Source: Prochlorococcus sp. AG-363-A03
GTDB lineage: Bacteria > Cyanobacteriota > Cyanobacteriia > PCC-6307 > Cyanobiaceae
Assembly (NCBI GenBank): GCA_003280445.1
Contig: QCEW01000011.1
Location: 1-39,871 of the forward strand
Direction: 5' to 3'
Length of the DNA stretch: 39,871 nucleotides
Part shown: one piece after another, positions 11,118 through 19,777 of the stretch
Numbering within the stretch: the first letter of the stretch is position 1
Layout: the number at the start of each line of letters is the position of its first letter
Translations under genes and position numbers: made by a program
The notes under the pieces: generated by a model
Databases searched by the model: none
What the model saw: only the letters and a program-made list of their open reading frames with translations
Told to the model about the DNA's origin: nothing

Positions 11118-12500
11118 ATGGTGAAAGAAAATTCTCCAATTCCAGAACAAAACAAGCAACATATAACAAGCCCCTTATCAAGTTCTGTTTCCAAGTCTCT
11201 AAAAGATTTGGTTCATAGTCTTTCTAATGAGCAAATTGTTAATCAAGATTTATTGCTTTCATTAAGCTTCTCTTTGCGAAGCTTTACTAATTTAAAGCGT
11301 TTTCTTGAACTTGTTCCACTTTTAGTAACTCAATTAGTTGGCGTTAAAGGGGCATTATTAATTCCATTTCAAGATAATGGAAGTCTTTGGCGTGAACAAT
11401 TACAAATGCTCCCTATCGATGAAGATCAGGAACTCTTTAGAAAATTATTTCTTTTAGAGGAAGGGAAGAAAACTGGTTTTGGGATGCAGGAGAAGAATAT
11501 TGCAATGTTAGATCGATTGGTTCAAAGACATTTTGATTCTTCTAATGTAATTGCAACGTCGATAGTTTCTCGAGGAAGACAGCGAGGTCGATTATATGCA
11601 TTTGATAAAAAAGAAATTGTTTTTGGAAGTAATGTTCATAGAAAACATTTTCAAATAGTTGCTGATCTTACTGGAGTAGCTATCGAAAACGATGTCATAT
11701 TTCAGGTAATTCGTAATCATGAAAAAGTTGATAGACAAATAAGTACTGGTGCTGAAATCCAATCACAATTATTACCTGATAAGTGTCCAGTAATTGAAGG
11801 AGTTGAATTAGCTGCTTGCTGTAGACCAGCTTTTCAAGTTGGTGGTGATTATTACGATTTTATGCCCACTCGCTCAGATTTGAATAAAACAGCTAACTCT
11901 AGTGGGCGTTGGGCTTTTGTGATTGGTGATGTTATGGGCAAAGGGGTTCCTGCTGGATTGTTGATGACAATGTTACGTGGAATGCTTAGAGCTGAAGTAT
12001 TAACAGGATTACCTCCTGATTCTATTTTGCATGACTTAAATCAATTAGCTCTTGAAGATTTAACTCAATCACATAGGTTTGTAACTTTGTTTTATTCGGA
12101 CTTTGATGCGCAATCAAGACAATTACGTTTTGCTAATGCAGCGCATAACCCCCCGTTGCTGTGGAGCGCTAAGTCAAAATCAATTAATAGATTAGATGCT
12201 CCTGGTTTATTGATAGGTCTTCAACCAGAAGCTGAATATGGATGTGGGGAAATATTTCTTCAGCCTGGGGATGTCCTTCTCTACTACACCGATGGAGTTA
12301 CTGAGGCGCCTGGTATATCAGGCGAACGTTTTGATGAAAATCGTTTAATAACTTTTTTAGACAAATTTGCTAGGGAAGGCCTAGGGGCTAAACAGATATT
12401 AAATAAACTTTTTGACAGATTAGATGGTTTTGTTGGTGTAAGTGAGCATCATCTTGAAGATGATGCATCAATGGTCGTATTAAAAGTCAATGAAGAATGA
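11118..12500 (+). CDS. PP2C-type serine phosphatase with N-terminal GAF-like region (RsbU family)
   Basis: A 460-aa SpoIIE/RsbU-type phosphatase, expected to dephosphorylate an anti-sigma-antagonist or similar partner. The N-terminal half (about residues 45-200) resembles a GAF sensor domain. The phosphatase domain begins near residue 210 with QIQSQLLPDKCP-like helix text and holds GGDYYDFMP, VIGDVMGKGVPAGLLM, YYTDGVTEAPG and the terminal HHLEDDASMVVLK; the acidic residues are the metal ligands. The start is ATG at 11118, with GTG at 11121 as an alternative. No anti-sigma or STAS partner lies next to it, so its target cannot be named. Confidence 0.9.
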   Translation: MVKENSPIPEQNKQHITSPLSSSVSKSLKDLVHSLSNEQIVNQDLLLSLSFSLRSFTNLKRFLELVPLLVTQLVGVKGALLIPFQDNGSLWREQLQMLPIDEDQELFRKLFLLEEGKKTGFGMQEKNIAMLDRLVQRHFDSSNVIATSIVSRGRQRGRLYAFDKKEIVFGSNVHRKHFQIVADLTGVAIENDVIFQVIRNHEKVDRQISTGAEIQSQLLPDKCPVIEGVELAACCRPAFQVGGDYYDFMPTRSDLNKTANSSGRWAFVIGDVMGKGVPAGLLMTMLRGMLRAEVLTGLPPDSILHDLNQLALEDLTQSHRFVTLFYSDFDAQSRQLRFANAAHNPPLLWSAKSKSINRLDAPGLLIGLQPEAEYGCGEIFLQPGDVLLYYTDGVTEAPGISGERFDENRLITFLDKFAREGLGAKQILNKLFDRLDGFVGVSEHHLEDDASMVVLKVNEE

Positions 12501-12570
12501 ACGCTTCCTGAATTAACTTAGTAAATCCCCTGACAATTGCTAAGACTCTTGCTTTATTTGTATTAGTAAT

Positions 12571-13962
12571 TTGGAAAATGCATTGACTAAAACTTGGAGC
12601 GATAGATTTGATAAAGGACTTAATCCTTTTATAGAAAAATTTAATGCTTCAATCGAGTTTGATTTTTGTTTATTAGAAGAAGATTTGGATGGATCTATTG
12701 CTCATGCACGTATGCTCGGAATTCAGGGGATTATTACTAAGGAAGAGGCTATTAAATTAGAAAATGGTCTTCAACAGATTAGGAAAGAGGCATCGGAAGG
12801 GCTATTTCAGCCTGTAATTTCAGATGAAGACGTGCATTTTGCAGTAGAAAAAAAATTAATTGATCTAATAGGTCCAGTAGGAAAAAAACTACATACTGGT
12901 CGTAGTCGTAATGATCAAGTTGGAACAGATCTCAGGTTATGGCTGAGAAAGCGTATTGATGAAATTGACTTAGATTTGGAGCGGTTTCAAAAATCTCTTT
13001 TTTTATTAGCAGAAAATAACTTGCATACTTTGATTCCTGGTTATACGCATTTACAAAGAGCTCAACCTTTATCTCTAGCGCATCACTTATTGGCATATGT
13101 TGAGATGGCGCAAAGAGACAGAAATAGATTAAAAGATGTAAGAAAACGAGTTAATATTTCTCCACTAGGAGCAGCTGCTTTAGCTGGGACTTCTATTTCT
13201 ATCAGTAGAAAGATTACTTCTTCAGAATTGCACTTTCAAGATATTTACTCTAATAGTTTAGATGCTGTAAGTGACAGAGATTTTGTCGTAGAGTTTTTAG
13301 GAGCTTCAGCTTTGATTATGGCTCACTTAAGTAGATTATCTGAAGAAGTTGTTTTGTGGGCATCTGAAGAATTTGCATTTATTCAATTAACTGATCGATG
13401 TGCTACCGGAAGTAGTCTTATGCCCCAAAAAAAGAATCCTGATGTTCCAGAACTAGTTCGAGGAAAGTCAGGGAGAGTATTTGGACATTTACAAGCAATG
13501 TTAACCATGATCAAAGGACTCCCTTTGGCTTACAATAAAGACTTTCAAGAAGATAAAGAAGCAATTTTTGATAGTGTAAAAACAGTTAAGAATTCTTTAG
13601 TTGCTACATCAATTTTGTTTGAGGAAGGTTTGACTTTTAGAAAAGAAAGACTCAATCAAGCTGTTTCATCGGACTTCTCAAATGCCACTGACGTTGCCGA
13701 TTATTTAGTAGCCAGGCAAGTGCCATTTCGAGAGGCTTATCAATTAGTTGGTCGAATTGTAAAGACTTCTTTGGAAGAAGGGATTTTATTAAAAGATATT
13801 CCTTTGCAAAGATGGAAAACATTTCATAAACTTTTCGAGAAAGATATTTATGAAAAGCTTTTGCCTTCAAGTGTGGTTGAGTCGCGTTTGAGTGCTGGAG
13901 GCACTGGATTTGAGAGAGTGCAAGAACAGCTTGTTTTGTGGCGCGAGAAATTATTTAAGTAA
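12571..13962 (+). CDS. argH: Argininosuccinate lyase ArgH
   Basis: Splits argininosuccinate into arginine and fumarate, the last step of arginine synthesis. The 463-aa length is typical. Seen: [10 protein letters not shown] near the N-terminus, the substrate segment [27 protein letters not shown] with the catalytic His, and the fumarase/lyase signature [17 protein letters not shown] near residue 285. The start is uncertain: TTG at 12571, or TTG at 12583, which has a GGA ribosome site seven bases upstream and fits the start of homologues slightly better. No other arginine gene is adjacent; it probably has its own promoter in the 70-bp gap after the phosphatase gene. Confidence 0.96.
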   Translation: MENALTKTWSDRFDKGLNPFIEKFNASIEFDFCLLEEDLDGSIAHARMLGIQGIITKEEAIKLENGLQQIRKEASEGLFQPVISDEDVHFAVEKKLIDLIGPVGKKLHTGRSRNDQVGTDLRLWLRKRIDEIDLDLERFQKSLFLLAENNLHTLIPGYTHLQRAQPLSLAHHLLAYVEMAQRDRNRLKDVRKRVNISPLGAAALAGTSISISRKITSSELHFQDIYSNSLDAVSDRDFVVEFLGASALIMAHLSRLSEEVVLWASEEFAFIQLTDRCATGSSLMPQKKNPDVPELVRGKSGRVFGHLQAMLTMIKGLPLAYNKDFQEDKEAIFDSVKTVKNSLVATSILFEEGLTFRKERLNQAVSSDFSNATDVADYLVARQVPFREAYQLVGRIVKTSLEEGILLKDIPLQRWKTFHKLFEKDIYEKLLPSSVVESRLSAGGTGFERVQEQLVLWREKLFK

Positions 13963-14013
13963 AAAAATTGTTTTCAATCTTTTTGAGGGCTTTCGGTATT
14001 AAAGTGTTTGATG

Positions 14014-14054
14014 ATAACTCGATTTAGAGTTATTAATTTTGGCTATTCGTAGCC
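14014..14054 (+). promoter_or_regulatory. Two tandem hairpins in the leader of the RNA-binding protein gene
   Basis: ATAACTC (14014-14020) and GAGTTAT (14027-14033) form a perfect 7-bp stem with a 6-base loop. Eight bases later GGCTA-TTCG-TAGCC (14041-14054) forms a 5-bp stem with a UUCG loop. Both lie 36-76 bases before the likely GTG start at 14090. Leaders of cold-induced RNA-binding genes are often structured; that this is such a regulator is inference. The first stem could instead be a weak argH terminator. Confidence 0.5.
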
Positions 14055-14089
14055 TATTAGTTACATTTTATTTTCAGTCCAATTTTCAA

Positions 14090-14617
14090 GTGAGTATTTT
14101 TGTCGGCAACTTACCCTTCCGCGCTGAGCAGGAAGATGTCATTGAATTGTTTTCTCCCTTTGGGGAGGTGGCAAATTGTTCTTTACCTTTAGAACGCGAT
14201 ACAGGACGCAAAAGAGGTTTTGCTTTTGTTGAGATGGCTGATGAAGCAGTTGAAGCTTCAGCAATTGAATCTCTTCAAGGTGCAGAGCTTATGGGTCGTC
14301 CTTTAAGAATCAACAAAGCTGAGCCTAGAGGCAGTGCACCAAGGAGAGGCGGCTATGGCGGTGGCGGCCAAGGTGGCGGCTATGGCGGTGGCGGCTATGG
14401 CGGTGGCGGTCAAGGCGGCGGCTATGGCGGTGGCGGCCAAGGTGATCAATCAACTCAAGACAGACCTTCTGGAGCTAAAGGTTGGGAAGATCGTAGTCAT
14501 GGAAACGCTTCTCAAGATGCAAGTGGTTTTGACCAAGGTCGTAGTAGAAGAAGAAGAGGTGCTTCTCCTGAAGGGGGAGACGACACTACTGCAGATTATG
14601 GTGGTGCAGAATCTTAA
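14090..14617 (+). CDS. Glycine-rich RRM-domain RNA-binding protein
   Basis: A 175-aa single-RRM protein of the cyanobacterial Rbp family, likely a cold- or stress-related RNA chaperone. RNP2 is SIFVGNLP at the very N-terminus and RNP1 is KRGFAFVEM near residue 45. After the RRM (ending LRINKAEPRG) comes a Gly/Tyr/Gln-rich tail, then a polar stretch with the basic patch SRRRRG. I place the start at GTG 14090, giving MSIFVGNLP as in relatives. A longer reading from TTG 14039 would place the 14041-14054 hairpin inside the coding region and adds residues not found in the family. A terminator follows, inside the 3' end of the convergent dus gene. Confidence 0.92.
   Translation: MSIFVGNLPFRAEQEDVIELFSPFGEVANCSLPLERDTGRKRGFAFVEMADEAVEASAIESLQGAELMGRPLRINKAEPRGSAPRRGGYGGGGQGGGYGGGGYGGGGQGGGYGGGGQGDQSTQDRPSGAKGWEDRSHGNASQDASGFDQGRSRRRRGASPEGGDDTTADYGGAES
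14348..14443 (+). repeat. Glycine-codon tandem repeat in the RNA-binding protein gene
   Basis: A run of GGC/GGT codons with single TAT and CAA codons, encoding GGYGGGGQG units. The 27-base unit at 14348-14374 recurs identically at 14417-14443, and the middle copy is lengthened by a 15-base TAT-GGC-GGT-GGC-GGC insertion. It is strikingly GC-rich against the AT-rich surroundings. Such arrays change length by slippage or unequal exchange. Confidence 0.9.
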
Positions 14618-14637
14618 AGATTTACTTCTTGTTTTAA

Positions 14638-15645
14638 TTAATGCCCAGCATCTTTAAGTTGTTGGGCAATTTTTTTTAAAATTGAAATGTCGGCTTTCTG
14701 AGTTTGAGATTTTTCACTTAACTCTTGTCTCAATATTTTTGCATTAGGTATATTTTCTATCAGATTTATAATGTGTTTAGAAATCTGCCAAAGACGTCCT
14801 TCATTGTCTAAATGTTTTTGAGCATAAGGAATAATTTCTTCAATTATTTTTGATCTAGATAGATTTGCTTGTTGTTGTCCGTAAATCTTTGAATCTATTG
14901 TTGACCAAATAAATGGATGTGAGTATGCAGCCCTACCAACCATTACGCCATCAAATACTTCTAGCCCTTTAATGCAATCATTAATAGTTTTAATCCCGCC
15001 GTTTAGTTCAATAATTAATTTAGGCCTGTTGTTTTTTAATTTCTGAACTCTTTCATATTCAAGAGGCGGGATTGTTCGATTTTCTTTTGGATTTAATCCA
15101 TTTAGCCAAGCTTTTCTTGCATGAATTATAAATCTGTCTGCTCCTGCAATTGAACATATATCAACAAATTGCATAAGGTATTCATCACTGTCGAGATTAT
15201 CAATACCAAGTCTATGTTTGATTGTTATTGGAATATTACATGATTTTTTCATTCTCTCTATACAATTTGCTACTGTCAGTGGCTTTCCCATCAAACAAGC
15301 TCCAAAGTTTCCGGATTTTACTTTTGGACTTGGACAACCAATGTTTAAATTAATTTCGTCATACCCCCAATCCTCAGCCATTTGAGCGGCTTCAGCTAAA
15401 AGATTCGGATTGTCTCCTCCAAGCTGTATGGAAATTGGATGTTCAATTTCATCAAAATCTAATAATTTATTTCTATTTTTGCTGTAATGGAGTGCTTGGG
15501 CAACAATCATTTCGGTGTAAAGAAGTGATTGTTTTGTGATTTGACGCATAAGGACACGAAAATGCCTATCTGTGCAATCCATCATTGGGGCAATACTTAA
15601 TCGGTATTTAGCTAATTCGTTTTTTTTGAAAGAGTTGGCAATCAT
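14638..15645 (-). CDS. dusA: tRNA-dihydrouridine synthase, DusA type
   Basis: FMN enzyme that reduces uridine to dihydrouridine in the tRNA D-loop. The protein is 335 aa. Seen: SIAPMMDCTDRHFRVLMRQ at the N-terminus, the signature EINLNIGCPSPKVKSGNFGACLM near residue 100 with the catalytic Cys in GACLM, ITIKHRLGIDN, FIIHARKAWLNGL and GVMVGRAAYSHPF for flavin binding. ARKAWLNGL(N/S)PKENR-type text is typical of DusA rather than DusB. The start is ATG at 15643-15645. The gene converges on the RNA-binding protein gene with 20 bases between stops, and its last codons carry the hairpin that probably terminates that transcript. Confidence 0.94.
   Translation of the reverse strand: MIANSFKKNELAKYRLSIAPMMDCTDRHFRVLMRQITKQSLLYTEMIVAQALHYSKNRNKLLDFDEIEHPISIQLGGDNPNLLAEAAQMAEDWGYDEINLNIGCPSPKVKSGNFGACLMGKPLTVANCIERMKKSCNIPITIKHRLGIDNLDSDEYLMQFVDICSIAGADRFIIHARKAWLNGLNPKENRTIPPLEYERVQKLKNNRPKLIIELNGGIKTINDCIKGLEVFDGVMVGRAAYSHPFIWSTIDSKIYGQQQANLSRSKIIEEIIPYAQKHLDNEGRLWQISKHIINLIENIPNAKILRQELSEKSQTQKADISILKKIAQQLKDAGH
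14643..14677 (+). terminator. Rho-independent terminator of the RNA-binding protein gene, inside dusA
   Basis: GCCCAGCA (14643-14650), a 9-base loop and TGTTGGGC (14660-14667) pair at seven of eight positions. They are followed by AA and a run of eight T (14670-14677). The element is oriented for the plus-strand transcript ending at 14617, yet it lies wholly within the coding sequence of the convergent dusA gene (last ~13 codons). Confidence 0.85.
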
Positions 15646-15717
15646 TTTTTATCAATTCATTTTTTTCAACTTTTGAAGAGTAAATTTTATTAATATTGAA
15701 TCAATTGAAAAATTTTT

Positions 15718-16203
15718 TTGAAACGTAGATTTTTAATGATTGGATTTTTGAACACTCTTTTGGGTTTTATTATCAAACCAAGAAGTGTCTTTGCTGCCTC
15801 TAAACCTATGGAAAATTATAAGACTCTAACGGATACAGATTGGGAAAATCGTTTATCCAAAGATGCTTTTTACGTTTTGCGTAAAGAAGGAACAGAGAGG
15901 CCGTTTTCAAGTCCCTTGAATGATGAAAAAAGGAAAGGAATTTTTAGATGCGCAGGATGTGGGACTGCTTTGTTTTCTTCAAATACAAAATTTGACAGTG
16001 GAACAGGCTGGCCAAGTTTTTTTGATCATTTGCCTGATGCAATTGAGACAAAAACGGACTTTAAATTAATTGTTCCTAGAACTGAATACCATTGCCGAAG
16101 TTGTGGTGGACATCAAGGGCATGTTTTTAATGATGGCCCTAGGCCAACAGGCAAACGTTATTGCAATAATGGGGTCGCTCTTTCATTTGAGGCTGATTCA
16201 TAA
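15718..16203 (+). CDS. msrB: Peptide methionine-R-sulfoxide reductase MsrB, apparently exported
   Basis: Reduces methionine-R-sulfoxide in proteins, 161 aa. Seen: structural zinc pairs CAGC near residue 78 and CRSC near 122, the substrate segment SGTGWPSFF, GHQGHVFNDGP, and the catalytic Cys in GKRYCNNG. The N-terminus (KRRFLMIGFLNTLLGFIIKP then SVFAAS) is basic then hydrophobic with an AxA-like end, so the enzyme probably acts in the periplasm or lumen. KRRFLM only partly resembles a twin-arginine motif. The start is TTG at 15718; ATG at 15736 is an alternative that shortens the basic region. It appears to be a single gene with dusA divergent upstream. Confidence 0.93.
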   Translation: MKRRFLMIGFLNTLLGFIIKPRSVFAASKPMENYKTLTDTDWENRLSKDAFYVLRKEGTERPFSSPLNDEKRKGIFRCAGCGTALFSSNTKFDSGTGWPSFFDHLPDAIETKTDFKLIVPRTEYHCRSCGGHQGHVFNDGPRPTGKRYCNNGVALSFEADS

Positions 16204-16296
16204 ATTATTTTCGTAGTATTTGATAGGTGTGGGCTTCCGTAGCTTGTACAAAAAACCCTTTGCTATGAAAATAGTTAAATTAGTCAATCAAATTAT

Positions 16297-17076
16297 ATGA
16301 ATTCAGACGTTCCCTCCTCAGAACACGAATTATCTCAGGATGGTTTATCAAAAAATGATTCTAATGAGAACTCTGCAAGTTCTAATACAAACAACGAACC
16401 ATCCGATCAGGCAGAGCTAACTGAAAATTCAGAAGTCGAATCTCATATGAACAATGAATCTGAAGATAAAGTAAATAATCAATCTTCAACTAGCCCTGAT
16501 CCAAATATTCAAATTCCAGATACTGAAGCAAGATTACAGCAATTAGAAAAAGAGCATGAAACTCTAAACAGCCAATATATGAGAATAGCTGCTGACTTTG
16601 ATAATTTTCGAAAGCGTCAGACGCGTGATCAAGATGATCTAAAAATACAACTTACTTGTACAACTCTCAGTGAAATACTCCCAGTTGTCGATAATTTTGA
16701 AAGAGCAAGACAACAATTAAATCCTGAGGGTGAAGAAGCGCAAGCATTACACCGAAGTTACCAAGGTCTTTATAAGCAATTAGTTGAAGTTCTTAAGAAT
16801 CTAGGTGTAGCTCCAATGCGAGTAGTTGATCAAGCTTTTGATCCTTCTTTGCATGAAGCGGTTATGAGAGAGCCAAGTGATGAAAAGGCTGAGGATATTG
16901 TTATTGAAGAACTGCAAAGGGGTTATCACCTCAATGGTCGGGTTTTAAGGCATGCTTTAGTCAAAGTTTCTATGGGACCAGGACCGAAAGCTGTTAATGA
17001 AGATATCTCTGCTCAGAATGCTTCTAATCAAGAAGAAAGTGAACCTTCGGATGGTTCAACTAAAGATGAGAATTAA
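16297..17076 (+). CDS. grpE: Nucleotide exchange factor GrpE
   Basis: Exchanges ADP for ATP on DnaK. The protein is 259 aa; about the first 85 residues are a Ser/Asn/Glu-rich disordered extension, common in cyanobacterial GrpE. A coiled coil follows ([20 protein letters not shown]), then [26 protein letters not shown] and the C-terminal beta domain with [14 protein letters not shown] and [17 protein letters not shown]. dnaJ follows 44 bases downstream on the same strand, so the pair is probably a chaperone operon; dnaK is not in this window. Confidence 0.96.
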   Translation: MNSDVPSSEHELSQDGLSKNDSNENSASSNTNNEPSDQAELTENSEVESHMNNESEDKVNNQSSTSPDPNIQIPDTEARLQQLEKEHETLNSQYMRIAADFDNFRKRQTRDQDDLKIQLTCTTLSEILPVVDNFERARQQLNPEGEEAQALHRSYQGLYKQLVEVLKNLGVAPMRVVDQAFDPSLHEAVMREPSDEKAEDIVIEELQRGYHLNGRVLRHALVKVSMGPGPKAVNEDISAQNASNQEESEPSDGSTKDEN

Positions 17077-17120
17077 CTTCATGGCGATCGAAACACAAGT
17101 GAATTTGTTTAAATGTACTA

Positions 17121-18254
17121 ATGGCTGATTTTTACGAACTATTAGGTGTTAGCAGAGATGCTGATGCAGACACTTTAAAAAGAGCTTATAGGCAACAAGC
17201 TCGCAAATATCACCCTGACGTGAATAAGGAAGCAGGTGCAGAGGACAAGTTCAAAGAGATAGGCAAAGCATATGAAGTTTTAAGCGATTCTCAAAAGCGA
17301 GCTCGTTACGATCAATTTGGAGAAGCTGGATTAGGTGGGGCAGCTGGTATGCCAGACATGGGAGATATGGGCGGCTTTGCAGATTTGTTTGATACCTTTT
17401 TTAATGGATTTGGTGGTGCTAGTTCACCTGGAGGTTCTCGATCTCAAAGGCGCGGTCCTCAACAGGGAGATGATCTACGTTATGACCTTACGATTGATTT
17501 TGATAAAGCTATTTTTGGACAAGAAAAAGAGATCACTGTTCCCCATTTAGAAACTTGTGATGTTTGTAGAGGGACTGGGGCCAAGAAAGGCACTGGCCCT
17601 GTTACTTGTCCTACATGTAGTGGCGCAGGTCAAGTAAGAAGAGCTACTCGTACTCCTTTTGGAAGTTTTACCCAAGTCGCTGAATGTCCAACTTGTGGTG
17701 GCACTGGACAAGTGATTAAAGATCCTTGTAGTGCTTGTGGAGGAAAAGGGGTTAAACAAGTAAGAAAAAAATTAAAAATTAATATTCCTGCTGGAGTTGA
17801 TAGCGGAACAAGATTAAGAGTTTCAGGAGAAGGTAATGCTGGATTAAAGGGCGGTCCATCTGGAGATTTATATGTATTTTTAAAAGTTAAAAATCATCCA
17901 AATCTTAAGAGAGATGGATTGACTATTTTATCTGAAGTAAATATTAGTTACCTTCAGGCAATTTTAGGAGATACTATTGAAATAAATACTGTTGATGGTC
18001 CTATTAAATTACAAATACCAGTAGGAACACAACCCAATTCTATTTTGAATTTAGAGAATAAGGGAGTACCAAAGCTAGGAAATCCAGTTGCAAGAGGAAA
18101 TCATCAAGTTTCAGTAAAGATTAAATTACCTACAAAATTATCAGATGCTGAAAGAAACTTATTAGAAGAATTAGCTGGACATTACTCCGCTCGTGGAACT
18201 CAACATCACTATCATAAAAGCGGTTTATTTAGTAAATTATTTGGCCAAAAATAG
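17121..18254 (+). CDS. dnaJ: Chaperone DnaJ
   Basis: Type I J-protein, 377 aa, which stimulates DnaK ATPase and binds unfolded substrate. The J domain is at residues 1-70 with the HPD tripeptide (KYHPDVNK), followed by a Gly/Met/Phe-rich linker ([19 protein letters not shown]). Four zinc repeats come next: [24 protein letters not shown] and CSACGGKG, then two beta domains ([19 protein letters not shown]). The C-terminal tail [10 protein letters not shown] is short. The TAG stop overlaps the GTG start of the TusA-like gene by one base, indicating one operon through to rsgA. Confidence 0.97.
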   Translation: MADFYELLGVSRDADADTLKRAYRQQARKYHPDVNKEAGAEDKFKEIGKAYEVLSDSQKRARYDQFGEAGLGGAAGMPDMGDMGGFADLFDTFFNGFGGASSPGGSRSQRRGPQQGDDLRYDLTIDFDKAIFGQEKEITVPHLETCDVCRGTGAKKGTGPVTCPTCSGAGQVRRATRTPFGSFTQVAECPTCGGTGQVIKDPCSACGGKGVKQVRKKLKINIPAGVDSGTRLRVSGEGNAGLKGGPSGDLYVFLKVKNHPNLKRDGLTILSEVNISYLQAILGDTIEINTVDGPIKLQIPVGTQPNSILNLENKGVPKLGNPVARGNHQVSVKIKLPTKLSDAERNLLEELAGHYSARGTQHHYHKSGLFSKLFGQK

Positions 18255-18499
18255 TGTCAGAAAAAATATTAACTGATCATTATTTAGATTTACGAGGTCA
18301 TCTTTGCCCAATTAATTTTGTTAAATGTTGCTTGGCGTTGGAAGACTTATCTACAAAAGACTTATTAAAAGTAGATGTAGATATAGGAGAAGCAGAAACT
18401 AGTGTTGTTGATGGATTGCAAGAGAAGGGTTATAAAGTTAGTATAGTTTTTAAAGATTTAAAAAAAGCAACTTTGATTATATCGAGTGAACATAAATAA
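18254..18499 (+). CDS. TusA-like sulfur-carrier family protein
   Basis: An 81-aa TusA/SirA-family (COG0425) protein. The N-terminus carries LDLRGHLCPINFVKCCLALE, in which the Cys of CPxP is present but the second Pro is Asn (CPIN). The family's two-helix, four-strand pattern is otherwise intact. TusA proteins pass persulfide sulfur, for instance to tRNA thiolation; whether this variant does so is unknown. The start is GTG at 18254, overlapping dnaJ, and its end overlaps rsgA by 14 bases, so it is translationally embedded in the dnaJ-rsgA unit. Confidence 0.85.
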   Translation: MSEKILTDHYLDLRGHLCPINFVKCCLALEDLSTKDLLKVDVDIGEAETSVVDGLQEKGYKVSIVFKDLKKATLIISSEHK

Positions 18500-19424
18500 A
18501 ACAAAGACTTCTAAAGGTATAGTTGTTGCACTTAAGGCAAATTTTTTAATAGTAGAGATTCATTCTCAAGATTCTAAAGCTGAGTTTTCGGACAAATCTT
18601 TTCAAAAAATTAGATTGCTTTGTACACGAAGAAGTAAGTTAGATTATCAAGGTTTATTTATTGATGTCGGTGATAAGGTTTTTGTTGAGTCCATAGATTA
18701 TAAAAATAAACGAGCTGTAATTTTTGAAGTGGAGCCTCGAAAAAGTTTTTTAAAACGTCCAGCTGTGGCAAATGTTACATTGGTTTCTATTTGTATTTCA
18801 GTTGATGAGCCTTTATTTGATCTAGCACAAGCAAGTCGTTTTTTATTAACAGCTGAATGTGCAAATATTAAACCTTTGATTGTTTTAACTAAAATAGATT
18901 TAATTACAAAGAATAATTTGATCTTATATATAAATAAATTCAAACATTGGGGTTATGATTGTATACCAGTATCTATACAGAATTCAGAAGGAATTAATTT
19001 GTTAATTGAACGATTTCGAAAAACAAAAATCACTGTACTTGCTGGTCCATCTGGAGTTGGAAAGACAAGCTTAATTAATCATTTAATTCCAACCGTTTCA
19101 CTACCTACTGCATCTGTTTCAAAAAAATTAAAAAGAGGTACACATACGACCAGACATGTTGAACTTTTTGCAATTGGAAAGGAATCTCTTCTTGCTGATA
19201 CACCTGGTTTTAATCGCCCAGAAATAGTATGTGAGCCATCTGGTTTTGCTTCTTTGTTTCCTGAGTTTCAAAAGGAATTAACTAAATCAAGATGTAAGTT
19301 TCGTAATTGTTTGCATAGAGATGAGCCTGGTTGTGTAATTGATAAAGATCTTGAAAGATATCCTTTTTATCGAGAGAATCTTGAGGAAATGATTAATTCT
19401 AATCTCCCATACCAGGCAGGTTAA
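18486..19424 (+). CDS. rsgA: Ribosome small-subunit biogenesis GTPase RsgA
   Basis: Circularly permuted GTPase acting in late 30S maturation, 312 aa. After an OB-fold N-terminus come G4 (LTKIDL), then the later G1 P-loop [12 protein letters not shown] near residue 185 and G3 DTPGF, the permuted order diagnostic of RsgA/YjeQ. The C-terminal zinc motif [14 protein letters not shown] supplies Cys, Cys, His, Cys. The start is GTG at 18486 inside the TusA-like gene. The last 26 bases overlap the convergent ybaB gene. Confidence 0.95.
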   Translation: MNINKTKTSKGIVVALKANFLIVEIHSQDSKAEFSDKSFQKIRLLCTRRSKLDYQGLFIDVGDKVFVESIDYKNKRAVIFEVEPRKSFLKRPAVANVTLVSICISVDEPLFDLAQASRFLLTAECANIKPLIVLTKIDLITKNNLILYINKFKHWGYDCIPVSIQNSEGINLLIERFRKTKITVLAGPSGVGKTSLINHLIPTVSLPTASVSKKLKRGTHTTRHVELFAIGKESLLADTPGFNRPEIVCEPSGFASLFPEFQKELTKSRCKFRNCLHRDEPGCVIDKDLERYPFYRENLEEMINSNLPYQAG

Positions 19425-19740
19425 GCTTGAATCCGCCGGTTAAATCTTCCATTCGTTCTTGCATGGTCGAGGTTGAAACTTCATGAGCTGATTTCATCGC
19501 ATTTAGTATGGCTTCTTCGATGATTTCTTGTTCTTCGGAAAGAAGTGATGGGTCAATTTCTACTCTGAGAGGTTTTTGATTTCCTGAAACCCATATTTTT
19601 GCTCGATTGTCATCATTTGTTCCCTCTATTTCCATAACCTCAAGCTCTTCTTGTAGTTTTTGAGCATTCTGCTGTATTTGTTGTGCTTTTTTAAAAGCCT
19701 CAGTGAGTTGTCCAAAATTTGGTAGTCCGAATCCAGCCAT
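19399..19740 (-). CDS. YbaB/EbfC family nucleoid-associated protein
   Basis: A 113-aa DNA-binding dimer of the YbaB/EbfC family. It starts [20 protein letters not shown], followed by a heptad-like helix [20 protein letters not shown], the central sheet [20 protein letters not shown] and the helix [20 protein letters not shown], ending in [11 protein letters not shown]. Size and pattern match the family well. It converges on rsgA with a 26-bp coding overlap and is followed on the same strand by murB upstream, 37 bases away, so it may be the tail of a murC-murB-ybaB unit. Confidence 0.93.
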   Translation of the reverse strand: MAGFGLPNFGQLTEAFKKAQQIQQNAQKLQEELEVMEIEGTNDDNRAKIWVSGNQKPLRVEIDPSLLSEEQEIIEEAILNAMKSAHEVSTSTMQERMEDLTGGFKLNLPGMGD

Positions 19741-19777
19741 GAGAATTTCCTATTGTTATTGATCTTAGGGTTTAATT

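Noticed and set aside
14334-14657. 107-aa ORF of Ala/Val/Met-rich repeats in another frame of rbp
   Set aside because: It is the frame-shifted reading of the glycine repeat; the RRM frame is the real one.
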